Source of the DNA: Lycium barbarum
Lineage: Eukaryota; Streptophyta; Magnoliopsida; Solanales; Solanaceae
NCBI RefSeq assembly: GCF_019175385.1
Contig: NC_083344.1
Span: forward strand, 58,652,782 to 58,716,781
Length of the DNA stretch: 64,000 nucleotides
Direction: 5' to 3'
Shown: positions 46,979 through 59,073 of the stretch, piece after piece
Position numbering within the stretch: position 1 is the first letter of the stretch
Layout: every line of letters starts with the position of its first letter
The notes under the pieces: generated by a model
Database searches by the model: none
Seen by the model: only the letters and a program-made list of their open reading frames with translations
Told to the model about the DNA's origin: nothing
Program-made: the position numbers and the translations under genes

Positions 46979-47014
46979 AACATTCGCGGACGAATGTTCT
47001 AAAGGCGGGGAGAA
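46979..47014 (+). other. PPT of F with upstream 8-bp hairpin
   Basis: AACATTCG (46979-46986), loop CGGA, CGAATGTT (46991-46998), then AAAGGCGGGGAGAA ending 47014 at the 3' LTR. A C interrupts the purine tract. Confidence 0.88.
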
Positions 47015-49996
47015 TGTTATATCCCGCATCTTTGCGCATTTGAAAAATTTGAAACAATATTGCTTTGTAGGAAATGAGGACTATATTTTATTTTATTTCA
47101 TATATGTGTGTTGTTCATGAAAAATATTGTTGCGGAAATACGGAAGAAGGCCAAGGGCAAAAATTGGAATTTTAGAAATTTGTTCCGTGAGTTACAAAAT
47201 AAGATCTTAATGAATTGGGCTCAAAAAAAAAAAACTAAAATTGAGGCCCAATTAAGGAGGGTGGCCGGCCATGGGATAATAAAAAGCCCAAGCCCATTAA
47301 TTAAAATCATGTGACTAATATATATTAAGAAGGGGCTTATTCTTCCACCTCATTCAAGAAGTTTCAAGAAAGAAAAATTGAAGAGCACCTCAAAATAGTC
47401 ATTCGGCCAAGCATAAAGAAAAGAAAAAAAAAAATTCCAAGTCCATCAACTTTGATCCAAAAATCTTGTTCTTCTTGAATTCTTAGCAAGTGCAAGATGC
47501 TCTCCGACGTGGTATAATTAGTTTAGCGAGAGGACTACGTTTGCGGCAAGAGAGAATTGGAAGAAAAAGGTAAGAATTTCATCCTTTATGTTGTGGAAAA
47601 AGTATATATGTGGTGATGATTAGAATTGTATAAAAATCATGAAAATGGTGATGTGTGTGTGCATGGCCGTGTGGGTGTGTGAAGAGTATGTGGCCGTGTG
47701 GTAGGGTGGTAGTGAAGGGAAGATGAAATGAAATTCATGTAGTGTGTTAATTGTGTCGTTATGGCATTTATGACGTAAATAAAGGTTTAACAACTTAAGT
47801 CGGCATTGAAATTGATTGTATGTTGTTATGGGAAATTATATGCATTTAATATAGTTTTTATGTAACTATGACAGTAGAATTCTAAAATGTGGATCATGGT
47901 TGCCATTCATGAATTTGGAAGAAAACAATGCGACTTTGTTGTTTCGTCGCATTTGTAGAAGTTTTGGATAGAATATGGAATTGTCGGATTGTTTGAATCC
48001 TTGAGTATTGCTTGAAATGTTCTTGAATTATGTTTGAATAACTTTGAATTAGTAAATGAATATGAGAACGTTGATATTGGGTTGGAAGTGTGAAGTTAGA
48101 ATGGGAGTTGTTGCATAAGGTAGAAAAGTAGAGCAATTATGTTAGAATGTGTTCTATTGTGATTCTTGATGTTGTTGGTATTGTTGTGGGTGTTGTCGTT
48201 GATATTATGACCGAGTTAATTCTCGAGAATGTTGAATTTATAGGGGAGGTGCTGCCCAAATTTTCGTAGACAAGTATGGTTTAGGATTGAGTCACTAAAG
48301 CTTATGATTTGCATTTGGTAATTGTGACCATTTGTAGATTCTAGAGTAAACGGGATTTGAGCTTAAGCGAGCGTAAGACGCACATAAGGTATGTAAAGCT
48401 ATCCCTTTCCTTCTTTTGGCATGTCCTAGACATACTAGGTTGAGATTTGAGCCTCGGGGGCAATTCTGCTCATAGAAATCCGAGTCTGATTTTAGGTACT
48501 ATTCATTCAATGTAATTGAATTATAATTCTTATGTTTTGTTGGAAAACTATTCGAACATCCATAATTTGTACAAATGCGATAGAATCGTTTTCAAATTTA
48601 CATGGACGACTCCATAGAGTCTAATGTTCGTAATTTATGTCCGCCACCTCGATTTGACCCGAGGTGGGCCCACTAGTCCCGAGACTTCCTTTGTTTATCT
48701 TACTTGATCTATTTTTGTATGATATAAAAAGGGGACTTTTGCCTATGAATTTAAGGCTTCGTTTGATTTGCTCCATAAGTTATTTGAAAGCTCCTTAATG
48801 TGAATGACACTAACTTTTCAGAAAATGGCTTATGAGGTATTTTTCGAAAGTTTTGTAAATTTAAAGGCTTATATCTTTTGTATACTAATTCCGAGAGACT
48901 CGATACTTACTTTGAGCTTTCTGATCTCAATATATATATGTATATATATTTATTGGTCGAGTCTTGGAATTTAATTGTGTATATGCATATGGTTTCCGCA
49001 CTACTCTGCTCGTGCCTATTACTATGATATCGTTCCCCGATTCCCGGGCCGGTTTTGTAATCGTGCGTACTATGATATATTCGGCAGTATGATGTGTTAC
49101 GGTTCCCGAGACCTCGCCATAGGGCCGGGTTCCGTTTATGGAGTTATGCTGTGATATGGCCTATGATATGCACTGATGATATGATATACTGTGATGATAT
49201 GTTATGTTCGGAGTTGTACGGAGATTTGAAACCTTCTGGAGTATGATGTGTTGTGGCACCAGCGTCGGAGCGGTGACCACGTTCCTGAGCCTTATGCATG
49301 ATTTTCTGTTTGCATTATGTACATATGCCTTCAGTACATATTTTGATATATTGATCCGGTATTCTCCCTCTTTACCCTTCATTTCAGTTATGGTTTGGAT
49401 TTCTATACTCTATGCTTTACATACTCAGTACATCTCTCGTACTGACCCCCTTTCTTCGGGGGCTGCGTTTCATGCCCGCAGGTACAGAGGTTCGTGATCT
49501 GCCGGTGTAGGCCACACATTCTGCTATTACAGAGTGCTCCTTTTGATCCGGAGCCCATATGTTGGTATATATCTTTTGTGATGTATATGCTTCTGTATAT
49601 TTGACTATTGGGGTACGCCGGGGCCCTGTCCCGTCATATGATTTCATTATGATTTGTAGAGGCCTGTAGTCATATATGAGGGTAATGGGTCGTGTGTGTG
49701 TTCGTTTGTTTATGATCTGAGTTTTAATGCGGTCCTGTCTGTTATGGCGGCCATAATGGCCCGTATGTTTGTATATGTGTATATCTGTTCGGCGATGTGT
49801 ATTCCGCCGCCCCTTCTGACTATGATATGATAATTTTTGCACGTGCGACCGCTTAAGATAATATTTGCTTTCAATATGTTTGAGATGATTAATATGAAAG
49901 TCTGAGTTAGATAAAAATATAACGAGTCAGTATGTAAGACTGTTTAGGGTGTCCAGATAGGACATCAGTCGCGGCCCACGGAGCTGGGTCGTGACA
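47015..49996 (+). mobile_element. 3' LTR of F (2982 bp)
   Basis: TGTTATATCCCG to GTCGTGACA. D1 47570, A1 48243, D2 48389, double stem-loop 49425-49462. Serves as the uninterrupted reference for the 5' LTR. Confidence 0.95.
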
Positions 49997-50001
49997 ATTA
50001 G

Positions 50002-50932
50002 TTAGCCCAAAAGACATTACCCGGAACTCAAAATGACCATATCTTGTTCTGAAGGCTGTCTTAGGGATATCTTTCTCCCTAACTCTCACTTGGTGATATC
50101 CAGATCTCAAATCTATCTTCGAAAACCACCTGGCGCCTTGCAATTGATCAAATAAGTCATCAATCCTCGGGAGAGGATATCTATTATTAATCATCACCCT
50201 ATTCAATTGCCGATAAGCAATGCACATTCTCAAGGAGCCATCTTTCTTTCGGACGAACAATACGGGTGCCTTCCACGGGGATGAACTAGGCCTAATAAAG
50301 CCTTTTTCAAGCAAGTTGTTCAATTGCTCCTTCAACTCTTTCAATTCTGCGGGAGCCATTCTAAAAGGAGGAATAGATCTACGCTTAGTGCCTGGCAGCA
50401 CATCAATGGCAAAATCAATCTCCCGTTCGGGAGGAAGGCCTGGAAGCTCTTCCGGGAACAAATCCGAAAATTCATTTACTACGGGAACTGACTGAAGAGT
50501 CGGCGATTCAACTTCTATATCTTGAACCCGGACTAGATGGTAGATACACCATTTTGTGATCATTTTCCCTGCCTTTAGATAGAAAATAAACCTACCTTTT
50601 GGTGACGCCGTATTCCCTTTCCATTCTAAGACTGGTTCTCCCAGAAATTAGAAACAAACCATTTTCATCCTACAATCGACATTGGCGTAGCAAGAAGCCA
50701 ACCAATCCATGCCCATAATAACATCAAAATCCACCATTTTTAACTCATGCAAGTCGATCATGGTACAATGGTCACAAATCACAATTACACTATTTCTATA
50801 TACTCGGCTAGCTATTACTGATTCACCCACGGGTGTAGACACCTGAAAAGGTTTAATCGACTCCGGCTTGACTCTAAATTGACCCGCAACATACGGAGTA
50901 ACATACGACAATATGGAGCCCGGATCAATCAA
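50002..50932 (-). pseudogene. Protease and RT N-terminal part of B
   Basis: Minus strand. The protease piece 50932-50648 opens at IDPGSILSYVTP, with the catalytic Asp in the usual DPGS, and continues to FDVIMGMDWLASCYANVDC, then a stop. The next piece, from 50563, reads [31 protein letters not shown], the fingers ([20 protein letters not shown]), [27 protein letters not shown] and MSFGLTN, where F is inserted; RT resumes at 36243. A conserved Asp in CIDYRQL reads CIAYRQL. Confidence 0.93.
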
Positions 50933-51145
50933 AGCATAAACATCATGAGAGAATACAGATTATATACCTGTAACCACGCCAGGAGAGGACTCAAGATCTT
51001 GGCGTCCGGCCAAAGCATAAACACGGTGCTCAGGACCGCTAGAACTGGGGACTCTCCCTGTGCCTCTACCATGGCCAACTGGAGCATGTGAACCTGTCCC
51101 CATAGGGTGCATAGAAGATGAAGATCCGGCTACTGACCCTAAAGG

Positions 51146-52363
51146 CTAGGCCCTACCTCTGCCATGAATCGAAGGGCAATCACGCATAACGTGGCCTGGT
51201 CGGCCACATGAATAGCAACCCTCTAAACCCAATCGGCATTGACCCCAATGCAACATCCCACACTGGGAACATCGTGGTACGGGTGGCCTTGCCTGACCCG
51301 AATTGCCACTGAATTGAGACCCTGAAAAACTCTGACTCGGCCTGGAATGAGTAGATCTATCTAATCTCTGGCCTGAAAACCGTGGAGGTGCGCCGGTCAT
51401 AGAATAGCCTGAATGCCTGAATGCCTGGAAAACCGCTGCCTGTGCCCACCTCTGAACTCGCTCATCGGACCCGAAGATCTGGCCCTCTTGCCCTGTACCC
51501 TATCACGCTCGCGCTCACTTCTTTGCTGTTGCAGGCTTTCTTCTAAGTTCTGAGCATGAGCCTGAACGCGTGCAATATCCATATTGTCCTGAAGGGACGC
51601 AGTCAAACACCGATCCATCAAATGCGGCCCTAGGCCTTTAACAAATCGGTGCACCCAGGTCACCCATATCCGCTACCATGGCCGAAGCATACCTTGCCAA
51701 AGAATTGAAGCGGAGACTATACTCTAAAGCACTCATGCTGCCCTGCCTCAAATTTAAGAACTTATCGGCTCTAGCTCGCCGAACTTCTGGAGGCATATAA
51801 TGCCGGAGAAAGGCATCAACAAACTCTTGCCATACTGGGGGAGGTGCATTGGCTCCCCGCAAAGCCATCCAAACTGTGTACCAATGGACCGAGACATCTC
51901 TCAATCTATATGACAATAACTCCACTGATTCGGTGTTCGAAGCATGTATCTATCGAAGCGTCCTCAATATGCCATCAATAAAATCCTGAGGGTCCTCCTC
52001 CGGCTTTGATCCAAAGAATTCTGAAGGGTTCAAAGTAATGAAATCACAGGCCCTTGCACTAACAGCCCTATCACCTTGCCTTGCACTTTGCCGCTGAGTC
52101 TGAGCAGCAACTAACTGAGTAAACAAATGTATGGCCACTTTCACATCTTAGCCTGAAGCATCCGGTGGAGGAGCTAGAGGTGCTGAAGCTGGGGCTGAGG
52201 CTCCCTCGCGCTCCTCTAATATAGGTACTGAACTTGAGGATTGAGATTGAGCCGCACTCAGGGACTCACTTTCCTCTACTACCAGTGGCGGTGCTCTTTC
52301 AGCCCGCTTTTCTGCCACCGTCTTGCTCTTTTGGGCTGCTTTAGCCTTTCTCTTTACAGGCAT
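51146..52363 (-). pseudogene. gag of B, interrupted by stops and a frameshift
   Basis: Starts MPVKRKAKAAQKSK at 52363, two bases after an acceptor-like TTTCAG. Two in-frame stops (52148-52150 and 51950-51952) interrupt one frame that otherwise runs through RACDFITLNPSEFFGSKPEE and VWQEFVDAFLRHYMPPEVRR to about 51660; a frameshift follows, then MTWVHRFVKGLGPHLMDR and the RNA-binding C-terminus. The zinc knuckle is intact: CYSCGRPGHVMRDC (CX2CX4HX4C), preceded by a CSQC..HWGQC segment. The sequence is clearly diverged from the Gag of A, K and M1, so B is a different subfamily. Confidence 0.92.
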
Positions 52364-52476
52364 TTCTGAAATACACTACACACGGTTAAGGGACAAGAAT
52401 TTCTTATATCATAGCTCTATCGCACGATTCTTATGAAGAAAGAAGGTCATTTATTCCTAAAATGTATGCAACTTCT

Positions 52477-52512
52477 TGTTTATAAGTGTGGCGCGCAACA
52501 CACCCATAACCA
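52477..52512 (-). other. Leader stem-loop of B with GCGCGC loop
   Basis: Arms as in the other leaders (one outer mismatch); inner stem GGTGTG/CACACT. The hexamer is GCGCGC (52491-52496), different from GTGCAC but again self-complementary. It lies 57 nt from the PBS start. Confidence 0.75.
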
Positions 52513-52557
52513 AGACTCTACTAGACACGGCTTGTAGACACACCCTAAGACTGAACT

Positions 52558-52569
52558 GCTCTGATACCA
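52558..52569 (-). other. Primer binding site of B (initiator tRNA-Met)
   Basis: Plus-strand GCTCTGATACCA, an exact match on the element strand to TGGTATCAGAGC. Confidence 0.93.
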
Positions 52570-52573
52570 CTTT

Positions 52574-55170
52574 TGTCACGACCCGTCTAGAGGGCCGCGA
52601 CGAGCACCCTGTACTAGCCCACCCGGGCACCCCTTGGCTTACACTTATACTTACATCTAGGTGAGCCACATAATTAGACGCTTAATTTTATTCATTTATC
52701 ATACTAGTCCCATTGGACGACAATGCTTTTATATCATGGTTGGCATCTATACCACGTCAATGTACATGAGCCGATAAGGCTATCAAAATGATATACAAAA
52801 TATAGGCCGACAAGGCCAGACATATCTAACCATATACACATGTCTACGAGCCTCTAAGGAGAGTATAACATATCATATAGGCGGGACAGGACCCCGCTAT
52901 GCCCATAATTATGTACACAAAAGAATGAGTACCCAAAAGCTATGGCTCCGAATGAAATGGAGCTCTGCTATGTAGTCCGTGAGAAGGTGGCTATGGATCA
53001 AGTCTGTCTCCCTGTGCACCTGCGGGCATGACGCAGCATCCACAAACAAAAGGACGTCAGTACGAAGAATGTACTAAGTATGTAAAGCATGATCAATATC
53101 AATATAGAAACATAGTAAGAAACATAAGAAATAACATAAGATGGGAGATAGTAATATCGTCGTCACGGGCACTTACTTGCCTTTCATAGGGACTTCCCAT
53201 TTCTAGCACATAATTGTGTACATACACCCGTATCCGTATCTGTGCGCACCTTCGTATTCCTTTACATTTCGTATCCATAATCGTATTCGTAATACATATC
53301 CTTGTTCATATTCGTATTCATGCTCATATCTATATCATATACATAATCATATCATACATATCGTCTGCATAACGTTCCCGACCTCGAAGGTTTGGTGTTT
53401 CACGTACCCGACCCTAGCTAGGCTCGGTGATCATACATACCGGGTCAACCAAGGCTCAGTGTTACACATACCTGGCCCTACCAAGGATCATTGTTGTCCA
53501 TACCCAACTGCAGTGGTGTGGGCGCTTTACATAAACATACATACATATAAATCTACATATATTCTACCCGGTCATACAGGCTCGGGGTTTTCATAATAGT
53601 CATACATAGGCACACATACATATAAGCTCGTAAGCATCCTTACTATTATCATCACTGTCATCATCGTTATCGTTATCATCATCGCTATTACCATTTTAGG
53701 CGTCATCAATATCATTATCGCTATTATCGTTATTCGTCACAACTATCTTTATAAGCTTACTCGTCATACAAGGAACTTAGTACAATCATAGCATATCAAG
53801 GATCGTGAGCTTAATAGCTCAAAAGATCGAAGCATTTGTGAGACATCATAGATTTATGGAAGATTTAGGTAATTGGCCAAAGGACCATGCCTTATGAAAG
53901 AAGGGTTAGCCTTACATACCTTTTCCGTTCAACTATTCTACACTTGCGTGTTCTCCTCCAATGCTATCGTTTCTACCTTCATTAAAGTCATACTATCATT
54001 GGAATCGATAGCTAGCATATATGACTAAAACCAGAGAAAATCGGACAGCATCTCCTTTATTTATACGACATTCCTCCATAACTTATATCAACTCCCAAAC
54101 ACCAATAATACATTCACAATACCACAACAATAATCATTATTCATCCACATTATCCATATTTCTAGACTTACTTTCAACTATCCATATCCATGGCTATAAC
54201 ACACGACTATGTCCATTCATGTACATTTCTCATCTCATGTTTTCAACATCATTTATAACATATTTACATCACAATACATCAAGACTCATAACTCAATTCA
54301 AACTATTTCTCAAAATGGCACTATTTCATATTCATGACCCATTTCTCCATACCTTTCTACAATCCAAGTATTTCAACTCTTAAATACCCTAAACAATATA
54401 GAAATATCATGTATCTTACCTTAGATGTCTTAGGAACAAGTATTGGTTGATAATACTCCACTTAAGCAAAACCCTAGTTTATCTCCATTTGATCTTTGAT
54501 GGGTTTTCTTATACTTGATTCACTTAGTTTACGGTGTTGATCACTAATAATCCTTGAATTCTTGTGGAAGAAATGTAGAGATATGTTTTAGGGAGAAGGG
54601 GTGAAGTGTGGAAATGAAATAATGAACTTGGTAACCTTTTTAATAACCCAAAATCTGATCTGAAATAAACTGTCGTCGAAAGTGCACAGTGGTCGTAAAC
54701 CCAGTTTACGGGCCGTATTCCAGTTCACGGTCCGTATTCTGTGGGTGTATTTAAGCATAACAGAACCATAAATTCAGGCTGAGACTTGGTGATTTACGAA
54801 CATAGTTTACGGGCCGTATTTCAGTTTACGGTCCGTATTTTAAGTCATTTTTTAACCACCTAAGCATTTGACAAAAAATTGAAGTTTAGGAAGTTGAAAT
54901 ACAACATGGAATTTTACGGGCCGTATACCACTTTACGGTCCGTATTTCATTTTACGATCGACTGGCCAAAGTGCAAACCTGCAACTTTAAACATTTTCAA
55001 AACCTATAATTAGTCATTGTGGAGCATGACCTATCTCTTAACGCAATTGCCTTTGAAACCTTGCTTAAGACCATCAAAGGTTATTTCTTACTCATGGAAA
55101 TATCGAATACTCGTACTCCTCGCTAGTCCATTCACTTGTGCAACAACGTAGGATTTTTTGAGGTGTAACA
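52574..55170 (-). mobile_element. 5' LTR of B (2597 bp)
   Basis: Minus strand TGTTACACC (55170) to GTCGTGACA (52574). D1 54419, A1 ending 54055, D2 53919, stem-loops near 53035-53075, and repeat pairs at 54705-54945. It gives the empty-site reference for the solo LTR at 27101. Confidence 0.95.
54705..54945 (-). repeat. Three pairs of TTTACGG..CCGTAT motifs with 19-bp spacing
   Basis: Plus-strand starts at 54705 and 54724, 54806 and 54825, 54913 and 54932. In each pair the first copy is ACGGGCCGT and the second ACGGTCCGT, both near-palindromic. Decayed equivalents lie in the 3' LTR at 30275-30525. Confidence 0.8.
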
Positions 55171-55825
55171 GCTCTTTTATCACATTTATACTCATATTGT
55201 AGGAAAATCATATTTCATATGGAAACATAAATACTTTTATATACATGTGCCTCTCGGCCATCAAAATAATACATATACATAATAACAATCTCGCGAGACC
55301 ATCTAACCCACACTGCGTATCTACGAGCCTCTACTGGAGTACTAAACATGAAGACGGGACAAGACCCCGTCATGCCTAAAATACATATAAATGAATATAC
55401 ACAAAAGAATAATCAGGCACCTCCGGAACAAAGGAGTGCTTTCAATCGGCTAACAACTCCTATGAGTCTTGCTCAAGCTCGCCTCCCCGTCTACCTGTGG
55501 GCATGAACACAGCGTCCAAAGAAAACGGACGTCTGTACGAATATTGTACTGAGTATGTAAGACAAGAATGAAATAACTATAATAGGAGGATCGTGAGACA
55601 TAAGAGAAAGATATAACCTGCAAGAGTGTCGTAAGCAAATACATTTCGTACATATATCATATTTTACATAATCATAGTACATATGTCATCACATAACATA
55701 TCTCGACACATCACAATCCTCATCGTTATCCTGCGTCCGAGTAACCATCATATGCCGCCCACTAGTGGTGATCATGCCCGGCCCTCTAGGCTCGGTATAA
55801 ACATAGCAGCTCGCATTAGCGGTGA
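55171..55825 (-). mobile_element. Fragment N of a minus-strand LTR
   Basis: LTR middle part between the insertions of B and J. It holds the double stem-loop with a perfectly compensated second stem (CGTCC/GGACG, 55512-55552) and a CCGGCCCTCTAGGCTCGGT unit. J's flank GGTGA is at 55821-55825. Confidence 0.8.
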
Positions 55826-56209
55826 TGTTATATCCCGTATTTTGTACGTTCGGCTATTTCAAGGTAGTCGTGGTAAGTTAAGGGAATGACCATCTTCCAA
55901 AATTATTTTAATGTACAAGTTGGCTATGAAATTATATATGAACATTATTAGTATGGAAATATTGAGAGAGGCTAAGGGCAAAATGGGAAAATTCACAAAG
56001 TGGCTTATGGTAATATTGTGGAAGGCTAGGGGCAAAATTGGAATTTCACAAAAGGTTCAAGAAAATTCTTGAAGAAGGCCACTTTGGCCGTGGGGTATAT
56101 ATATATATATATGGAAAAGTGAAGACTAATAAAACAATTAGTCATCTTTTTTTTTATTCTTAAGAAACTTCAAGAAGAGGGCATGTGTCTACATGTTATT
56201 GGAAGGAGC

Positions 56210-56241
<32 letters not shown>

Positions 56242-58881
56242 CTTACCAAGCAAGACATAATTGTCATGAAAATGCAAGAAAACTTGAAGAAAAAGAAGGG
56301 CCATATTCGGCCATGGCTAGGGAAAATGATGCCATGAAAATTGATCAAGAAAAATTATTTTCTTCTAGTATTCCAACTAATTTGAAGGCCCTAATTAACA
56401 TGGAGTGATTGTTGGAGCAAGCAAAGCATTTATTGTGCAAGTTGGAAACCTTAGCCAAGCCAAGAAGTTGAGTGAGAAAGGTATGTGTTCAATCCTCTTT
56501 TACATATGTTATGGATGGTTGTGTATGTTGTAGTGTGTAGAAATGGATAAAAATCATGAATTTGGTATGTTGGGGTGTTGGCCGAATATAGTTGCATTGT
56601 GTAGAACAAATGAATTGATTTTATTTAGTAGTTTGATTGTTGTGTTGTAGATTCTATGATGAAAAATGAGGATTTAATGGTTAGAAATGAAGTTGTGATT
56701 GTTTGTGGATTATGGAAGAAGTTAGTGTGACATTAGTATGGTTTCTTATATTTGTAGGAATGATATTGCTAATGTGTAGGTTGAAAATATAATTCATGAA
56801 CTTGGAAGTGAGACATTTGATTGGAAGATTGTAAGTTGGGTTGTGGTGATTGAATTTGAAAGAAGGAAATAAGTTGTTATTGTTCTTGTTGAATTTGGAA
56901 GGTGTCGGGTGAAGTAGTGTGTTGATTGAGTCGTTTTGAATGGTATGTGAATTGAATTGAATAAAAATGAAATGTCGTTGAATTGTATGACAAAGGTTGT
57001 TAATGTTAGAATGCGTCTTGAATTGATTGTTGATGTTGTTGGTATGATTGATGGTATTGTTGTTGATAGTTTGGCCGAGTTGAATTCTCGGATTGTTGAT
57101 TGATAAATTGGCCTAGTTAGATTCTCGGGGATGGTGTATTTACAGGGGAGATGCTACCGAAATTTTGGCAGATTATAAATGAATTCATTTGAAGGATTAC
57201 GACAAGTGTATGGTGATGAGTCTAATGATTGCGTCAATCTTCCTGAATGTAGACTAGCGACAACGAGCTTGGATAATTAAGTGTAGCTAATAGGACGTGG
57301 AATAGGTATGTAAGGCTTACCCTTTTCTTTCTTTGGCATGATCTTTATGAAACGAGCAAATGACGTCTATGTAAGATTTCAAGGAAATTCCTATTCTTAG
57401 AGTCACTAGGATGGCTAGTATTCTTGACTTCCATAAGTTGTATCATATGGTCTTGATCCGTGTCTATGATGTCCGAAGTTTGTTTGATATGTCTCCAAAT
57501 GGCATTCGAAAGAAAATTGATATGACTAAAGTTTTGATCTTCAAATGCTAGCACGATCGATCATTCCATTGAGTCTTTGGTATATATTTTGATATGTACA
57601 TATGGTTTCAAAAGATATATTTGATTTGATCCATAACGATATCCGAAAGGTGCCTAACATGATTGTTGCCTTGATTTTCCAAAAAAATGGCTTCTGAAAC
57701 GCTCGTAGAAGGTTCTGTACTTCAAACACTCATAACTTTCTCATACTAATTCGGATTGACCCGAAACTTGTTTTTGAGACTTCAGGTGTCGATCTATGTA
57801 CGTACCCATCGAGTTTTGAAAAGTTGTTCTATGTGCATATGTATATGATTTGGCGCGTTACGAGATTTGCGATCTTATTCTACGTTCTCTTAGTGTTATC
57901 CTTCGTTGATAGTCTCATCTTATAATAATTGTTCCTTCAAGGTGAGACAAAGTTGGGATGGTTATTCCATAATATAATCGGAGGTTACCGACCTTACGTC
58001 ACTCCAATACATACATGACTTTCTTTGGGCTCTCATGCATGCTGCTTATATGATATATGTATCTGACACATGGACATGATATATGTATATGTATATGGGG
58101 AAGATGGGGAAAAGGGACATATGTTACGCTATAGACGCATTGCCACCTGGTCAGTTGGCAGTAACTTATCATCCGGGACGTGGGATGCCCGGACGCGGGA
58201 CATATGTGGGGGAGCCGACATGGTTCAGCGCTATGATATGTTCTATTTTCTACATATGGACACGAAATGTTTTTCAAAGAAAGCTAAGCATGCATGGCAT
58301 CCGCCCTAAGAGGCACTCATATGTACAGGTTACTCTTCTACCTCATGATATGCTCTATATTTCCATTCTGTTATTATTCATATTTATATCCCTTACTATG
58401 TTACTATTCATGCCCTACATACTCAGTACATTGCTCGTACTGACCCCCTTTCCTCGGGGGCTGCGTTTCATGCCGCGCAGGTACACCCAGATGAGTAGAA
58501 GCTATTATAGAAGATGTTCCAGCGGAGTTGGCAAGCTCCATTTGCTCTGGGGTGTTGCCGGGTCAGAGTACTATGCTATGATGTCTTGTTCGAAGTTAGA
58601 GAGTTTGCAGACAGAGTCGTGGGTATAGAGTGTCGGTATTGTAAACGACTCCACCAGCCGATGTGCCATCTTATGTTATGTTATAAAGTCCATGTGATTA
58701 TAGATTCCATTTGATTTGAGTACGAGGGAAAAGAAAGATTCTGAAAGCTTACTATGTATTTCATTCTTATTTGATTTAAGAGTCCAAAGATATTATGCAT
58801 GTAATAAGAGTCAGCGGGTTCGCTCGGCTCCGAGTATGGGATCGGGTGCCCATCACACCCTAGTAAAGTCGGGGTGTGACA
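55826..58881 (+). mobile_element. 5' LTR of J (3056 bp)
   Basis: TGTTATATCCCG to GTGTGACA, followed by a PBS. D1 56481, A1 57145, D2 57306, two short (TA)n runs (about 56096-56112 and 56207-56232) and the double stem-loop (58422-58460). J's coding region is beyond K and outside the window. Confidence 0.93.
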
Positions 58882-59073
58882 AAGTGGTATCAGAGCAGGT
58901 CATCGTAGGGGTTGTCTGCAAAGTCGTGTCCAGTAGAGTCCTGTTTATGGGTGTGAAGCCGGCCACATTTATAAACAGGAGGCTGCGGGGCATCTAGGGA
59001 TTGTTGACCTTCTTTCTGTCTTAGATCGTGCGATAGAGCCAAATCATAGGAAAATGGAATTCCTTATACAAGC
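58882..59073 (+). other. Leader of J: PBS and GCCGGC stem-loop
   Basis: PBS TGGTATCAGAGC at 58885-58896. Stem-loop 58942-58977 with TGTTTAT/ATAAACA arms and loop AA+GCCGGC (58958-58963), a third self-complementary hexamer. The conserved CTTAGATCGTGCGATAGAGCC block follows at about 59019-59040. K is inserted at 59074 (flank CAAGC 59069-59073). Confidence 0.85.

Larger units (their letters stand above)
36244..49996 (+). mobile_element. Element F: chimeric non-autonomous element, target duplication ATTAG
   Basis: 13,753 bp including solo LTR I. Flanked by ATTAG at 36239-36243 and 49997-50001, within the RT gene of B (after SFGLTN). The 5' LTR (2980 bp without I) and 3' LTR (2982 bp) are nearly identical; I count roughly 15-20 differences in the first ~850 bp. 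The internal domain joins an E-like non-coding half to a chromovirus pol 3' half. Confidence 0.95.
25961..55170 (-). mobile_element. Element B: chromovirus interrupted by solo LTRs and element F
   Basis: Minus-strand element: 5' LTR 52574-55170, PBS, leader, gag, protease and RT, then F (36244-49996), more RT, H (33119-35965), RNase H, integrase, chromodomain, PPT and a 3' LTR (25961-30734) that lacks its last ~480 bp and holds a solo LTR. Reading across the insertions, Pol motifs resume in correct order each time. The right flank is GCTCT (55171-55175); the left target duplication is lost with the truncated LTR end. Confidence 0.93.

Noticed and set aside
53216..53596. 126-codon ORF (and 68 codons at 26126) rich in Tyr/Pro/Ser
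   Set aside because: Made of TATCCGTATTC-like simple repeats on the antisense strand of the B LTR; the 3' LTR copy is not maintained.
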